Shown in pieces: positions 25,452-36,055 of a stretch of 64,000 nucleotides of DNA. A program made the position numbers and the translations under genes. The notes under the pieces are model-generated. The model was not told the DNA's origin. It searched no databases and saw only the letters and a program-made list of their open reading frames with translations. Positions within the stretch are counted from its first letter, which is position 1; each line of letters opens with the position of its first letter. The DNA is taken from contig NZ_JAACYI010000011.1 in assembly GCF_009996735.1 (NCBI RefSeq), forward strand, positions 62,001 through 126,000, written 5' to 3'. The stretch is from Cellulomonas sp. APG4 (GTDB lineage Bacteria; Actinomycetota; Actinomycetes; Actinomycetales; Cellulomonadaceae).

Positions 25452-27029
25452 TCACTTCCAGCGGCGACGCGTCCCCGCGAGGTGCTGGGCGTATCCCGCG
25501 AGGGACGCCGTCGAGCACAGCACCTGGTAGCCGAGCAGGAACGCGAGGTACCCGAACCGGTTGCGCCGCACGCGCAGGTCGAGCGGGCCGAACACGTAGC
25601 GCGACTGGAACCGGCGCAGCCCGCCGTACACCAGCAGCGTCACCGGGAGCACGACGAGGGTCCAGACCGAGACGATCCACGGGAACCCGAGCGCGAAGAG
25701 CACCAGCCCGGGGAGCCAGATCAGCGCGTACCCGATGTCGAGCAACGGGATCAGCAGGTCGATCCCCGCGATGAACCGGGTGAGCACGCGGCGCTGCCGC
25801 CACGGCGGCACCGCGCGCAGGCCCTCGAACATGCCGCGCGCCCAGCGGGCACGCTGACGCATGAAGTGCCTCACCTGCTCGGGGGCGTCCGTGAACGCGA
25901 CCGCGGTCGGCTCGAAGTAGACCCGCCGGCCCTCCTCCATGAGGCGCCACGTCACGACGATGTCCTCACCGATCGCGTCCGGCCAGCCGCCGATCCGTCG
26001 CACCTCGTCGGTCAGGTAGACCGAGAACGCGCCCTGGGCCACGAGCGTCGCCTGGTACAGGCCCTGCATGCGCTTCACCGCCGCGATGCCCAGGTAGTAG
26101 TCCCACTCCTGCATCCGCGTCAGCAGGTTGGCGCGCGAGTTGCGCACGAGCACGGTGCCCGCGACGGCCACCGTGTCCTGCGGGGCCGACTCGAGGCGCG
26201 ACACCAGCCGGCGCAGCGCCTCGCGGTGCAGCAGGGTGTCGGCGTCCACGGTGACGACGTAGGGCGTGCGCACGTACGCGAGCGCGGTGTTGAGCGCGTT
26301 CGACTTGCCCGGACGCGACTCACGCACGACGAGCAGGTCCAGACCGAGCGTCTCGGCCGTCTCGCGCGCGACGCGCACCGTGCCGTCGGTGGACCCGTTG
26401 TCCGCGAGGATCACGCGCACCTCACCCGCGTAGTCCGTGCGCGCGAGGTTGATCAGCGTCCCGGCGATCCCGCGCTCCTCGTCGCGCGCCGCGACGATCA
26501 CGGTGACCCCGGTGACGGGGTTCGCGACGCTGAGCGCCGGTTGCCTGTCGAGGACGAGGGATGCGGCCATGAACGCGACGATCCCGCCCGGCAGGTACGC
26601 CACGAGCACCACGACCACCCAGGTCAGCACCGGCCCGACGACGGGCACGAGCTCGTCGACCCAGGCCGCCGAGACCCAGACCGACGCGCCCACCCAGGCA
26701 CCGGTGAACGCGACCGCCAGCAGGAACTTGACCCAGACCGGCACGTAGGGCCGCCGCGAGGTCGCGTCGGGTGCGCCGCCCTGGGCCGGACCGCGCTGGG
26801 TCGGGACACGCTGGATCGGGACGCGCGGCACCGGGACGCGCGGCACGACGTCGTCGCGGTGCACGTCGGGCGCGACGTCGTCACGGTGCACGTCGGGCGC
26901 GACGTCGTCGCGGTGCACGTCGGGCGCGACGTCGTCGCGGTGCACGTCGGGCACGACCTCGTCACGGTGCGCGGGCGCGCTCGAGGGGACGGCGGCGTCG
27001 GGGGTGCGCGCGCCGGAGTGGGGGCTCAC
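25452..27029 (-). CDS. membrane glycosyltransferase family 2 (processive type)
   Basis: 525-residue inner-membrane GT2. A cytosolic N-terminus of about 90 residues is built of repeats: five units of a nonapeptide like HRDDVAPDV at residues 21-65, then PxxRV units. Two membrane helices follow (about 95-160), then the GT-A domain with VTVIVAARDEE, VTVDADTLL (DxD), GEDIVVTW and the QRARWARG motif (QxxRW) of processive synthases, then three to four more helices. The family makes hyaluronan-, poly-GlcNAc- or cellulose-like chains from nucleotide sugars. No partner polysaccharide genes are adjacent. GTG start at 27029; convergent with the GntR gene. The product is unknown. Confidence 0.85.
   Translation of the reverse strand: MSPHSGARTPDAAVPSSAPAHRDEVVPDVHRDDVAPDVHRDDVAPDVHRDDVAPDVHRDDVVPRVPVPRVPIQRVPTQRGPAQGGAPDATSRRPYVPVWVKFLLAVAFTGAWVGASVWVSAAWVDELVPVVGPVLTWVVVVLVAYLPGGIVAFMAASLVLDRQPALSVANPVTGVTVIVAARDEERGIAGTLINLARTDYAGEVRVILADNGSTDGTVRVARETAETLGLDLLVVRESRPGKSNALNTALAYVRTPYVVTVDADTLLHREALRRLVSRLESAPQDTVAVAGTVLVRNSRANLLTRMQEWDYYLGIAAVKRMQGLYQATLVAQGAFSVYLTDEVRRIGGWPDAIGEDIVVTWRLMEEGRRVYFEPTAVAFTDAPEQVRHFMRQRARWARGMFEGLRAVPPWRQRRVLTRFIAGIDLLIPLLDIGYALIWLPGLVLFALGFPWIVSVWTLVVLPVTLLVYGGLRRFQSRYVFGPLDLRVRRNRFGYLAFLLGYQVLCSTASLAGYAQHLAGTRRRWK
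26800..26972 (-). repeat. tandem coding repeats in the GT2 N-terminus (27-bp and 15-bp units)
   Basis: Units of 27 bp start with GACGTCGTC or GACCTCGTC at 26847, 26874, 26901, 26928 and 26955, almost identical, and encode HRDDVAPDV repeats. Next to them, at about 26800-26848, a shorter array of 15-bp units encodes PVPRV/PIQRV/PTQRG. Both periods are multiples of three, so copy number can change without a frameshift. Confidence 0.88.
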
Positions 27030-27123
27030 ACCGGATGAGACGCGCGGGCCGTCCGCTCATGGCGCAGGTCAGTGGGTGATGTGCACCACCTTCACCCGCG
27101 TGCGCCGCTCACCGCGGGTTCGC

Positions 27124-28659
27124 TCACCCTGCGGGGACCGCGCGGCCGGTGACCGTGGGCAGCTCCGCGGGGCCGTGGAACCGGACCGTGAAGCCGGGCT
27201 CGACCCGTACACCGTCGTCCCCGGTGGCGCCCGCGCCGGTGGGCACCGTCGTCCGCAGCACGAGGCACGACGGCGTGCGCACCCAGCGCACGTGCGTCTC
27301 GTGCACGCCGTCCGCCGTCCAGGCGCCCGCCAGCGCGACGGGGTGCTCCTCGCCGTCCACCCACGGGAGCGTCCCGGCGGCCCACGTCCCGTGCCCGACG
27401 GCGAGGCTGCGCGTCCCGGCCCGCGTGCGGAGCTCGAGCGCCGTCACCACGCCGTCCGCGTCCTGGGTCACCCGCACCTGCGCCACGCCCGCCGCAGGCT
27501 CGTCGAGCTCGAGCACGGCGGTCGAGAGGTCGGGAACGCGTTCCGGCGCGCGCGGACCCGCCTGCGGCGGCGCGAGGCGCAGGGCCCCGAGGCGCGCCGC
27601 GAGCATCTCGTCCGCGGAAGGCGAGCTCACGGCGGGCTCGCGCTCACCGGCCGAAGGCGAGCTCACGGCGGGCACGCGCACACCGGCGGGAGGCGCGCCG
27701 TCGGGGGGACCGAACGCCGGCAGCAGGTGCTCCCAGACCAGGTCGAGCACCCCCTGGAGGTCGGCCGTCCCCGAGGTGATCGCGACGACGCCGCGCTGGT
27801 CGGGCAGGAGGACCGAGAACTGCCCGAACGCGCCGTCCGCACGCACCGCTCCGTGCCGGCAGCGCCAGAAGCCGAAGCCGTAGCCCTGGGCCCAGTCCAC
27901 GCCGTCGATGTGGGACGGCACCTGCTGGGCGAGCGCCTCGTGCACCCACTCCTCGGGGAGCACCTGCGCACCGTCCCACCGGCCGGCGTCCAGGTAGAGC
28001 TGGCCCAGGCACGCGAGGTCCTCGGTGGTCGCGCGCAGCCCGAAGCCGCCGTTGTCGTGACCCGACGGCGAGGTGTCCCACGTGAGCCCGGTCATCCCCA
28101 GCGGCTCGAGCAGCCGCGGGCGCAGGTAGTCGAGCATCCGCTCACCCGTCGCGCGCTGGACGGCGAGGCCCAGCAGGTACGTGCATGCCGACGAGTACGC
28201 GAACGACGTCCCGGGCTCGTTCGCGACCGGCAGGGCCATCGCGCCGCGGTCCCAGTCGGCGAGCTCGAACAGCCCCGCGTGGACGCCCTCGGGGTGACCG
28301 GAGGTCATCGTGAGCAGGTGCCGCAGGCGCATCCGCCGCAGACGTTCGTCGGGCTGCGCGGGCGCGAGGTCGCCCAGGTGGTCCAGCACCAGGTCGTCGA
28401 GGTCCAGCAGACCCTCGTCGCGTGCCAGGCCGAACGCCGTCGCGGCGAACGCCTTGGTGACCGAGAACATGTCGTGGAGCTCGTCCGGCCGGTACGGGTC
28501 CCACCACCCCTCGGCCACGACCGTCCCTTCGCGCAGCACCATGAGGCTGTGCAGCTCGGGACCGTCCTGCTCGACGGCGTCGAGGAAGCGGCCGATCGCG
28601 CGGGCGTCGACGCCCAGGTCACGGGGACGGGCGCGGGGCAGTCGACGTCGACCAGGCAT
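27124..28659 (-). CDS. serine hydrolase of the beta-lactamase/penicillin-binding (class C-like) family
   Basis: 511-residue enzyme. The catalytic Ser-Lys pair is in MFSVTKAF (SxxK), and the second motif is YSS in FAYSSACTYLLG where many relatives have YxN. A third-motif region is GAFGQFSVLLPDQ. The hydrolase domain ends near residue 340. A Pro/Ser linker with a 12-residue repeat follows, then a C-terminal beta domain of unknown function. No signal peptide is evident, so it is probably a cytosolic esterase or peptidase. ATG 28659 is preferred to ATG 28668 because of GAGG spacing. It follows the clpC terminator. Substrate unknown. Confidence 0.8.
   Translation of the reverse strand: MPGRRRLPRARPRDLGVDARAIGRFLDAVEQDGPELHSLMVLREGTVVAEGWWDPYRPDELHDMFSVTKAFAATAFGLARDEGLLDLDDLVLDHLGDLAPAQPDERLRRMRLRHLLTMTSGHPEGVHAGLFELADWDRGAMALPVANEPGTSFAYSSACTYLLGLAVQRATGERMLDYLRPRLLEPLGMTGLTWDTSPSGHDNGGFGLRATTEDLACLGQLYLDAGRWDGAQVLPEEWVHEALAQQVPSHIDGVDWAQGYGFGFWRCRHGAVRADGAFGQFSVLLPDQRGVVAITSGTADLQGVLDLVWEHLLPAFGPPDGAPPAGVRVPAVSSPSAGEREPAVSSPSADEMLAARLGALRLAPPQAGPRAPERVPDLSTAVLELDEPAAGVAQVRVTQDADGVVTALELRTRAGTRSLAVGHGTWAAGTLPWVDGEEHPVALAGAWTADGVHETHVRWVRTPSCLVLRTTVPTGAGATGDDGVRVEPGFTVRFHGPAELPTVTGRAVPAG
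27617..27688 (-). repeat. 36-bp direct repeat in the serine hydrolase linker
   Basis: GAAGGCGAGCTCACGGCGGG starts at 27617 and 27653, and most of the 36-bp unit is conserved. It encodes two copies of PAVSSPSA in the flexible linker. Confidence 0.85.
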
Positions 28660-28755
28660 GGGCCTCATCCTCGCACCCACGCCCCCGAGCGCATGCGGAC
28701 CACGGGCGGCGTCGCGCCCGCCCCGCGCGACGACGTGCCCCCTGGGTGGCATGCA

Positions 28756-28788
28756 GCAGGGCCCGGGAGACGCGCTCCCGGGCCCTGC
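28756..28788 (-). terminator. strong hairpin downstream of clpC
   Basis: A perfect 14-bp stem (GCAGGGCCCGGGAG at 28756-28769 with CTCCCGGGCCCTGC at 28775-28788) closes a five-base loop. It lies 46 nt after the clpC stop on the same strand and before the serine hydrolase gene. No U-tract follows. Confidence 0.75.
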
Positions 28789-28833
28789 CGTCGTGCTGCG
28801 TGAGGGCCGTGGCCTCGGTGCTCGGCCGGTGTC

Positions 28834-31377
<2,544 letters not shown>

Positions 31378-31477
31378 GTGCGCTCCTTGCGGACGGTGTG
31401 CCCCGTGGGGGACGTCCCCGTCGGTCCTCGGCGTCGTCCTGCAAGGCTAACCGCGGGGTGGGCACGAGGCTGCCCGT

Positions 31478-31491
31478 GTTCGCCGCAGGCG
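31478..31491. promoter_or_regulatory. ClgR-box candidate upstream of clpC
   Basis: GTTCGC-CGCAG-GCG fits the GTTCGC-N5-GCG pattern known for ClgR, the activator of clp genes in streptomycetes and relatives. It is 29 bp upstream of the candidate clpC -10 (TAGCCT, 31444-31449), a position suited to activation. The divergent SanA-like gene starts 81 bp away on the other side. Confidence 0.6.
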
Positions 31492-31559
31492 TGATCGGGC
31501 CGGCACGGCCCCTCGTGCGCGCCCGGTGCGAACGACGCCCGCGGGGAGGTCCTGAGCCC

Positions 31560-31565
31560 TACGCT
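31560..31565 (+). promoter_or_regulatory. -10 element of the SanA-like gene (leaderless)
   Basis: TACGCT followed by six bases and the GTG at 31572. No ribosome-binding site lies at a usable distance. Confidence 0.5.
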
Positions 31566-31571
31566 CACGGT

Positions 31572-32288
31572 GTGACGCAGGAGCACGCCCCCGCGCGCGG
31601 CGAGCCTGGGACCGCGGCGGGCCCGCCGGACCGCCGTCGGCGCCGCCGACCAGGCCGACGGACGGCGCTCCTCGTGCTTGCCGTGCTCGCGGCACCCGTC
31701 CTGCTGGTGCAGGGCGTCGGCCAGGCGGGTGTCGTCCCGGGTGCCGGAGCGGTCGAGCGGACGGACGTCGCGATCGTGCTCGGCGCGGGCCTCAGGCCCG
31801 ACGGCAGCCCGTCGACCTTCCTGCGCAGGCGCCTGGACGCGGCCGCCGACCTCTATGCGCGCGGCACCGTCAGGGCGGTGCTGGTGAGCGGTGACCACTC
31901 GTCCGCGGACTACGACGAGCCGACGGCGATGCGCGACTGGCTCGTCGACCTGGGGGTGCCGGCCGAGCAGATCGTGCGCGACCACGCCGGGCTCGACACC
32001 CACGACACCTGTGTCCGCGCGCACGACGTCTTCGGGGCGCGGCGTGCCGTCGTGCTGACCCAGGACTACCACCTGCGCCGTGCGGTCTTCTCCTGCCGAG
32101 CCGCGGGGATCGACACCGTCGGTCTGGGCGTCTCGGCGGCGAGCGTCGAGCCGGTCAAGGCCGTCGTCTACCGCGTACGCGAGGTGCCGGCCTCGGCCAA
32201 GGCCGCGTGGGACGCCGTCGTCGGGCGCGCCCCCGTCCACCCGGGCTCACCGGAACCGGGCCTGCGGGACGCGCTCGCGGGCATCTGA
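31572..32288 (+). CDS. SanA/YdcF-like DUF218 membrane-anchored protein
   Basis: 238-residue protein. An Arg-rich N-terminus is followed by one membrane anchor (TALLVLAVLAAPVLLVQGV) and an extracytoplasmic DUF218 domain. The domain shows VAIVLGAGLRPDG, VRAVLVSGDHS, DEPTAMRDWLVDLGVP and VVLTQDYHLRRAVFSCRAAGI, as in SanA, which affects envelope permeability and vancomycin tolerance. GTG 31572 was chosen because it lies 6 nt after a -10 hexamer and directly before the basic region; an open frame continues upstream to 31398 without support. Enzymatic activity of the family is unclear. Confidence 0.83.
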   Translation: MTQEHAPARGEPGTAAGPPDRRRRRRPGRRTALLVLAVLAAPVLLVQGVGQAGVVPGAGAVERTDVAIVLGAGLRPDGSPSTFLRRRLDAAADLYARGTVRAVLVSGDHSSADYDEPTAMRDWLVDLGVPAEQIVRDHAGLDTHDTCVRAHDVFGARRAVVLTQDYHLRRAVFSCRAAGIDTVGLGVSAASVEPVKAVVYRVREVPASAKAAWDAVVGRAPVHPGSPEPGLRDALAGI

Positions 32289-32334
32289 GCGTCGCGCTCG
32301 GGGTTCCGCGCAGGACGCGCGCCCAGCGGTGGGC

Positions 32335-33246
32335 TCAGCTGGTGCGCGCGCCCTCGAGATGCGCCACGACGGCGCGGACGACGTCCTGGTCGGCGAGGAT
32401 GCGGTGGTGGCCGAGGCCGTCGGTGCTCCTCAGCACGGCGTCGGGCCAGGTCCTCGCGACGGCGTCACCCACGCGGTGCGGCGTCTGACGGTCGCCGCGG
32501 TCGTGGAGCACGAGGGTGCGTGCCGCGACCGCGTCCCCGAGCGACTCGAGGTCGAAGTCGCCGAGCGAGCGCCCCGTGTAGGCCTCGAGGGTCGCCACCA
32601 GGTGCTCGCGCACCCGAGGGGTCGGTCGCAGCAACCGCGAGAAGTCGTCGAGCACCTCGGCGAACGCGTGGCTCGGCGCGACGAGCACGAGCCGCCCGAC
32701 GGCGAGGCCGTCCGCGACCGCGCGTGCCGCCGCCATGGTGCCCATCGAGTGCGCGACGACGCCGACGGCCGGACCGTGGTGGTCGACCGCCACCTCGAGG
32801 GCCTCCATGAACTCCATCACGGTCCCGCGACCGCGTCCGAGCGTGCCCGCGTCGGCGTCCCCGTGGCTCGGTACGTCGATCGCGACGACCCGGTGGCCGG
32901 CCGCGACGAGAGGTTCGACGAACGCGCCGAGCTGGCCGCGCCAGCCACCCCAGCCGTGGAGCAGGTAGACCACGGGGCCGCTCCCCCACGTCTCCGTCAC
33001 CGCGCTGCCGCCGCGTGGCACCTCGAGGCGGGCCACCTCGCCCGGGCCGGGACGCAGGTCCATCCGCCGCGCCGCGCCGACCGGCACCCGGCACCAGACG
33101 TCCAGCGCCAGGCGATCGGCGGCCTCGGGGGCGAGGGCGGCGAGCACGCGGAGCCGGGTGCGCAGGGTGAGCAGCTGGAGAGCGGCGACCGCGCGTCGGC
33201 GGGTGCGTCGCAGACGACGGCGGAGCGTGGGTGCGTCGGTGCTCAT
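32335..33246 (-). CDS. alpha/beta hydrolase
   Basis: 303-residue alpha/beta hydrolase. The oxyanion segment is YLLHGWGGWRGQLG, the nucleophile elbow AHSMG (Ser), the acid region VLHDRGDRQTP and the catalytic His in GLGHHRI. A basic 70-residue N-terminal extension precedes the core. The ATG at 33246 overlaps the stop of the TetR gene (ATGA), so the regulator and hydrolase form a two-gene operon. Substrate unknown; such pairs often deal with lipophilic esters. Confidence 0.85.
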   Translation of the reverse strand: MSTDAPTLRRRLRRTRRRAVAALQLLTLRTRLRVLAALAPEAADRLALDVWCRVPVGAARRMDLRPGPGEVARLEVPRGGSAVTETWGSGPVVYLLHGWGGWRGQLGAFVEPLVAAGHRVVAIDVPSHGDADAGTLGRGRGTVMEFMEALEVAVDHHGPAVGVVAHSMGTMAAARAVADGLAVGRLVLVAPSHAFAEVLDDFSRLLRPTPRVREHLVATLEAYTGRSLGDFDLESLGDAVAARTLVLHDRGDRQTPHRVGDAVARTWPDAVLRSTDGLGHHRILADQDVVRAVVAHLEGARTS

Positions 33247-34004
33247 GGGGCCTCTCGGGTCGGGTGCTCGGTGGTGGCCGGCACGGCTCGGTCGTCGCGG
33301 GCCTCGGCGAGACGGACGGCCGGGACACCTCCGCGCGCGGCCCTCGAGGCGCCGTCGTCGGCCCGGACGTCGGCCCCCGGGACGTGCGGTCCTCGTGGGG
33401 CGGTCGAGGCGTCGTCGTCGACCCGGACGGAGTCGAGCAGGGCGTCGACGGTACGGCGCAGGCGCTGCTCGGCCTCGGCATCGGCGAGCAGGCGGTGCCG
33501 GTGGTAGAAGCCGAGCATGGCGCCGTAGAGGTCGGCCGCAAGCTGGCGCGGGTCGGCGTCGGGGCGCAGCTCCCCCGCGGCGACGGCGCCGGCGAAGACA
33601 CGGGCGAGGGAGTCATCGAGCTCCTCGTGCAGCTCGACCAGGCGGTCGCGCACAGGGCCCGGCTGCTCGTCGAGCTCGACGCTCGCCTTGACGAACAGGC
33701 AACCGCCCGGCCGGCGCGTGAGCCCGCAGTGCAACCAGCGGTCGACGAGTGCGCGCACGCGGGCCTCACCCCGCGGGGCCGCGAGGGCCGGTCGCACGAC
33801 GGCCGCGGCGAAGTCCTCGGCCGCGGCGTCGAGCACCGCGAGCTGCAGGGCCTGCTTCGAGCCGAAGTGCGCGAACATCCCGCTCTTGGACATCTCGACC
33901 TCGGTCGCGAGCGCGCCGATCGTCAGGCCCTCGAGCCCCACCTTGTAGGCGAGTGCGATCCCCTGCTGGAGGATCGCGTCGCGCGTCTGCCGACCTTTGC
34001 TCAC
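33243..34004 (-). CDS. TetR-family transcriptional regulator
   Basis: 253-residue regulator. The N-terminal HTH (about residues 5-50) includes GLTIGALATEVEMSKSGMFAHFGSKQALQLAVLD. A helical ligand domain of the TetR_C type with the GGCLFVKASVELDEQPGPVRD segment follows, and then an unusual disordered tail of about 55 residues rich in Arg, Asp and Ala. GTG at 34004 starts at the HTH and lies 6 nt after TATTTT, so translation is probably leaderless; the open frame further upstream is ignored. A perfect operator-like palindrome overlaps its promoter, which implies autoregulation with the coupled hydrolase. Confidence 0.87.
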   Translation of the reverse strand: MSKGRQTRDAILQQGIALAYKVGLEGLTIGALATEVEMSKSGMFAHFGSKQALQLAVLDAAAEDFAAAVVRPALAAPRGEARVRALVDRWLHCGLTRRPGGCLFVKASVELDEQPGPVRDRLVELHEELDDSLARVFAGAVAAGELRPDADPRQLAADLYGAMLGFYHRHRLLADAEAEQRLRRTVDALLDSVRVDDDASTAPRGPHVPGADVRADDGASRAARGGVPAVRLAEARDDRAVPATTEHPTREAP

Positions 34005-34009
34005 GCCGA

Positions 34010-34015
34010 GAAAAT
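34010..34015 (-). promoter_or_regulatory. -10 element of the TetR gene (leaderless)
   Basis: TATTTT on the minus strand, six bases before the GTG at 34004. GTGACA at 34037-34042 resembles a -35 element, but its spacing (about 21 nt) is long. Confidence 0.5.
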
Positions 34016-34016
34016 A

Positions 34017-34032
34017 GCACGACCGTTCGTGC
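34017..34032. promoter_or_regulatory. TetR operator candidate
   Basis: GCACGA-CCGT-TCGTGC, a perfect 16-bp inverted repeat located between the -10 and the -35 region of the TetR gene, starting 13 bp before its start codon. The core ACGACCGTTCGT is typical of TetR operators in actinobacteria. Confidence 0.7.
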
Positions 34033-34094
34033 CTGATGTCACTCCAGACATGAGCCGTGGGCCGCCCGTCAGCATCCGGGATGTCGGTGGCCGT

Positions 34095-34110
34095 TCGTAC
34101 ACTTGTTCGA
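34095..34110. promoter_or_regulatory. LexA/SOS-box candidate upstream of the HNH gene
   Basis: TCGTAC-ACTT-GTTCGA matches the mycobacterial SOS consensus TCGAAC-N4-GTTCGA at 11 of 12 defined positions. TACACT (34098-34103), a good -10 hexamer, lies inside it, so LexA would block RNA polymerase. The HNH endonuclease starts 47 bp downstream. Confidence 0.6.
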
Positions 34111-34156
34111 CCGGCGGAGATCTGCGGAGGGACGGGAGGGGGACGGGAGGCAGGCG

Positions 34157-35839
34157 ATGAGTGACGAGCCGTGCACCCTCGTGACCGAGCTCGACAGCCG
34201 CGCGCGTGCACTCGCGCACGCGTCCTCCGCCGCCGTCGACGGCGCCACGGCAGCCGCGCTCCATGCCCGGCTGCGCACCGTGACGGACCTGCTGGGCACG
34301 GTCATGGCGAGGCTGCTCGCGCGGGTCGAGGAGGACGGGCGGTGGGCGGCCTCGGGATCGGCCCGGACGTTCCCCGAGTGGGTCGCGCGCCAGGAGGGCT
34401 CGTCGCTCGCGGCCGCGCGTCGCTCGACGGCCCTGGGGAAGGCGCTCGACGACGCGTTGCCCGCGACGCGAGAGGCGCTCCTGGCCGGCACCGTCTCCCT
34501 CGAGCACGCCGAGGTGCTCGCGCAGGTCGCGCCCACCAGCGGACGGCGTCTGGCCGCACTGCGCGGCGACGACCCTCGACTCAACGAGGCGGCGCTCCTC
34601 GAGCGTGCGAGGTCCACGGGCGTCGACCGCTTCCGCCGCGAGGCGCGCAGGTGGGCCGCCGCCGTGGACGCCCAGGAGGCCGAGCGCGAGCACGAGCGCG
34701 CGGTGGCGGCCGAGCACCTCACGTTCAGCCCGCGTGACCACGGCATGGCCCTGACGGGCTTCCTGACGCACGAGAGCAGCGCGACCCTCCTCACCGCGCT
34801 CCGCGCCGTCACGGGTGTGCCCGCGGCCGACGACGAGCGCACGCACGCCCAGCGCGACGCCGCCGCCCTGACGGATCTCGCGCGCCTCACGCTGACGCGC
34901 GGGCTCGCCGGAGCAGGGGCGCAGGTGCGGCCGCAGGTCATGGTGCACGTGGACTACCCCACCTTCGAGCGCCTCTGCGAGCGGGCGGGAGTCGCCGACG
35001 ACGGCGGTGCAGGTACGCACGGCGCGGCCGTATCGCCCCCGCTGCCGCCGGCGACGCTCGACTCGGGGGAACCGCTGCCGCCGTCGGTCCTCGCGCGTCT
35101 CGTGTGCGACTCCGACGTCGCGCGGGTCGTCTTCGGCCCGGAGGGCCAGGTGCTCGACGTCGGTCGCGCGCACCGCACCTTCACGGGCCACCTGCGCCGG
35201 GCCGTCGTGGCGCGTGACAGGAGCTGCCGCTATCCCGGCTGCGGTGCGCCGCCGCACCTGGGCGAGATCCACCACGTCCGGCAGTGGGCACGGGACCACG
35301 GGGACACCTCGGTCGCCAACGGGATCCTGCTCTGCTGGTACCACCACGACCTCGTGCACCGGCGGGGCCTTCACATCGCCTGGGAGCACGGTGCATGGCG
35401 GCTCACGCGCCATGACGGCACCCCGATCCGGGACGGCACGAGGGCCGGCGAGCGGTCGAATGCGAGTGCGCGGGGGTCCGAGGAGGTGCCACAGCCGGAA
35501 CCGTCACCACCTGACGGGTCTCCACCATCGGAACCGCGAGCTGCTGCGACGCCACTGCGACGGCCGGGACCTGGCGGCGCGTCGCCCTCGGCACCGGTGC
35601 GCCAGGCGCCCCGGCGCCCGCCGGACGCCCGCCGGCGACGGGTCGCCTGGGCGCACCTGGACCCAGCCCTTCGCATCCGGGTGACCGCGGGCGCCCACCG
35701 GACACCCCTGCCCGTCGAACGCCACGGCGAGCCGTCGCGCAGTCCACGCGCGCGGCGATCCAGCCGACGCTCCCCGTGGCATAGCGTCCCCCGTGGCATA
35801 GCGAGGTCGTCAGGTGCCGAGGCGGGGGAACTCGCGTAG
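34157..35839 (+). CDS. DUF222 / HNH endonuclease protein (13E12-repeat type)
   Basis: 560-residue protein. A helical DUF222 domain (about 20-330) is followed by a C-terminal HNH nuclease: CRYPGCGAPPHLGEIHHVRQW, then NGILLCWYHHDLVHRRGLHIA, with the metal-binding HH and the zinc-type CxxC(G). A low-complexity Pro/Ser/Arg tail of about 120 residues follows. The family is abundant in actinobacteria, often in many copies (13E12 repeat proteins of M. tuberculosis). GGGAGG lies before the ATG at 34157. An SOS-like box lies upstream. The last 30 bases overlap the converging XRE gene. Its cellular role is not settled. Confidence 0.87.
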   Translation: MSDEPCTLVTELDSRARALAHASSAAVDGATAAALHARLRTVTDLLGTVMARLLARVEEDGRWAASGSARTFPEWVARQEGSSLAAARRSTALGKALDDALPATREALLAGTVSLEHAEVLAQVAPTSGRRLAALRGDDPRLNEAALLERARSTGVDRFRREARRWAAAVDAQEAEREHERAVAAEHLTFSPRDHGMALTGFLTHESSATLLTALRAVTGVPAADDERTHAQRDAAALTDLARLTLTRGLAGAGAQVRPQVMVHVDYPTFERLCERAGVADDGGAGTHGAAVSPPLPPATLDSGEPLPPSVLARLVCDSDVARVVFGPEGQVLDVGRAHRTFTGHLRRAVVARDRSCRYPGCGAPPHLGEIHHVRQWARDHGDTSVANGILLCWYHHDLVHRRGLHIAWEHGAWRLTRHDGTPIRDGTRAGERSNASARGSEEVPQPEPSPPDGSPPSEPRAAATPLRRPGPGGASPSAPVRQAPRRPPDARRRRVAWAHLDPALRIRVTAGAHRTPLPVERHGEPSRSPRARRSSRRSPWHSVPRGIARSSGAEAGELA

Positions 35840-36055
35840 CGAGAAGACGACCTCGAGGGGGACCTCGAAGTACTCGGCGATGCGGAGGGCGAGGTGGAGG
35901 CTCGGGCTGTACTCACCGCGCTCGAGGTAGCCGACGGTCTGGTAGTGGACGTCGAGGGCCTCGGCGAGGTCACGTCGCGAGATGCGCCGTTCGGCGCGCA
36001 GCATCGCGATGCGGTTGTGGACGACCTCGCCGCCAGCACTCGCACGCTCAGCCAA
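35810..36055 (-). CDS. small XRE-family DNA-binding protein
   Basis: 81-residue protein, essentially a single helix-turn-helix: RISRRDLAEALDVHYQTVGYLERGEYSPSLHLALRIAEYF, followed by the VPLEVVFSL tail of the YozG/XRE group. The only start giving full family length is TTG at 36055, which overlaps the ABC permease stop by eight bases. An ATG inside (residue 18) would cut the first helix. It is the last gene of an ABC-2 transporter operon and may regulate it. Its 3' end overlaps the HNH gene on the opposite strand. Confidence 0.8.
   Translation of the reverse strand: MAERASAGGEVVHNRIAMLRAERRISRRDLAEALDVHYQTVGYLERGEYSPSLHLALRIAEYFEVPLEVVFSLREFPRLGT

Noticed and set aside
26847-26972. CRISPR-like array
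   Set aside because: The 27-bp units are directly adjacent with no spacers and are in frame inside the GT2 gene, so this is a coding tandem repeat.
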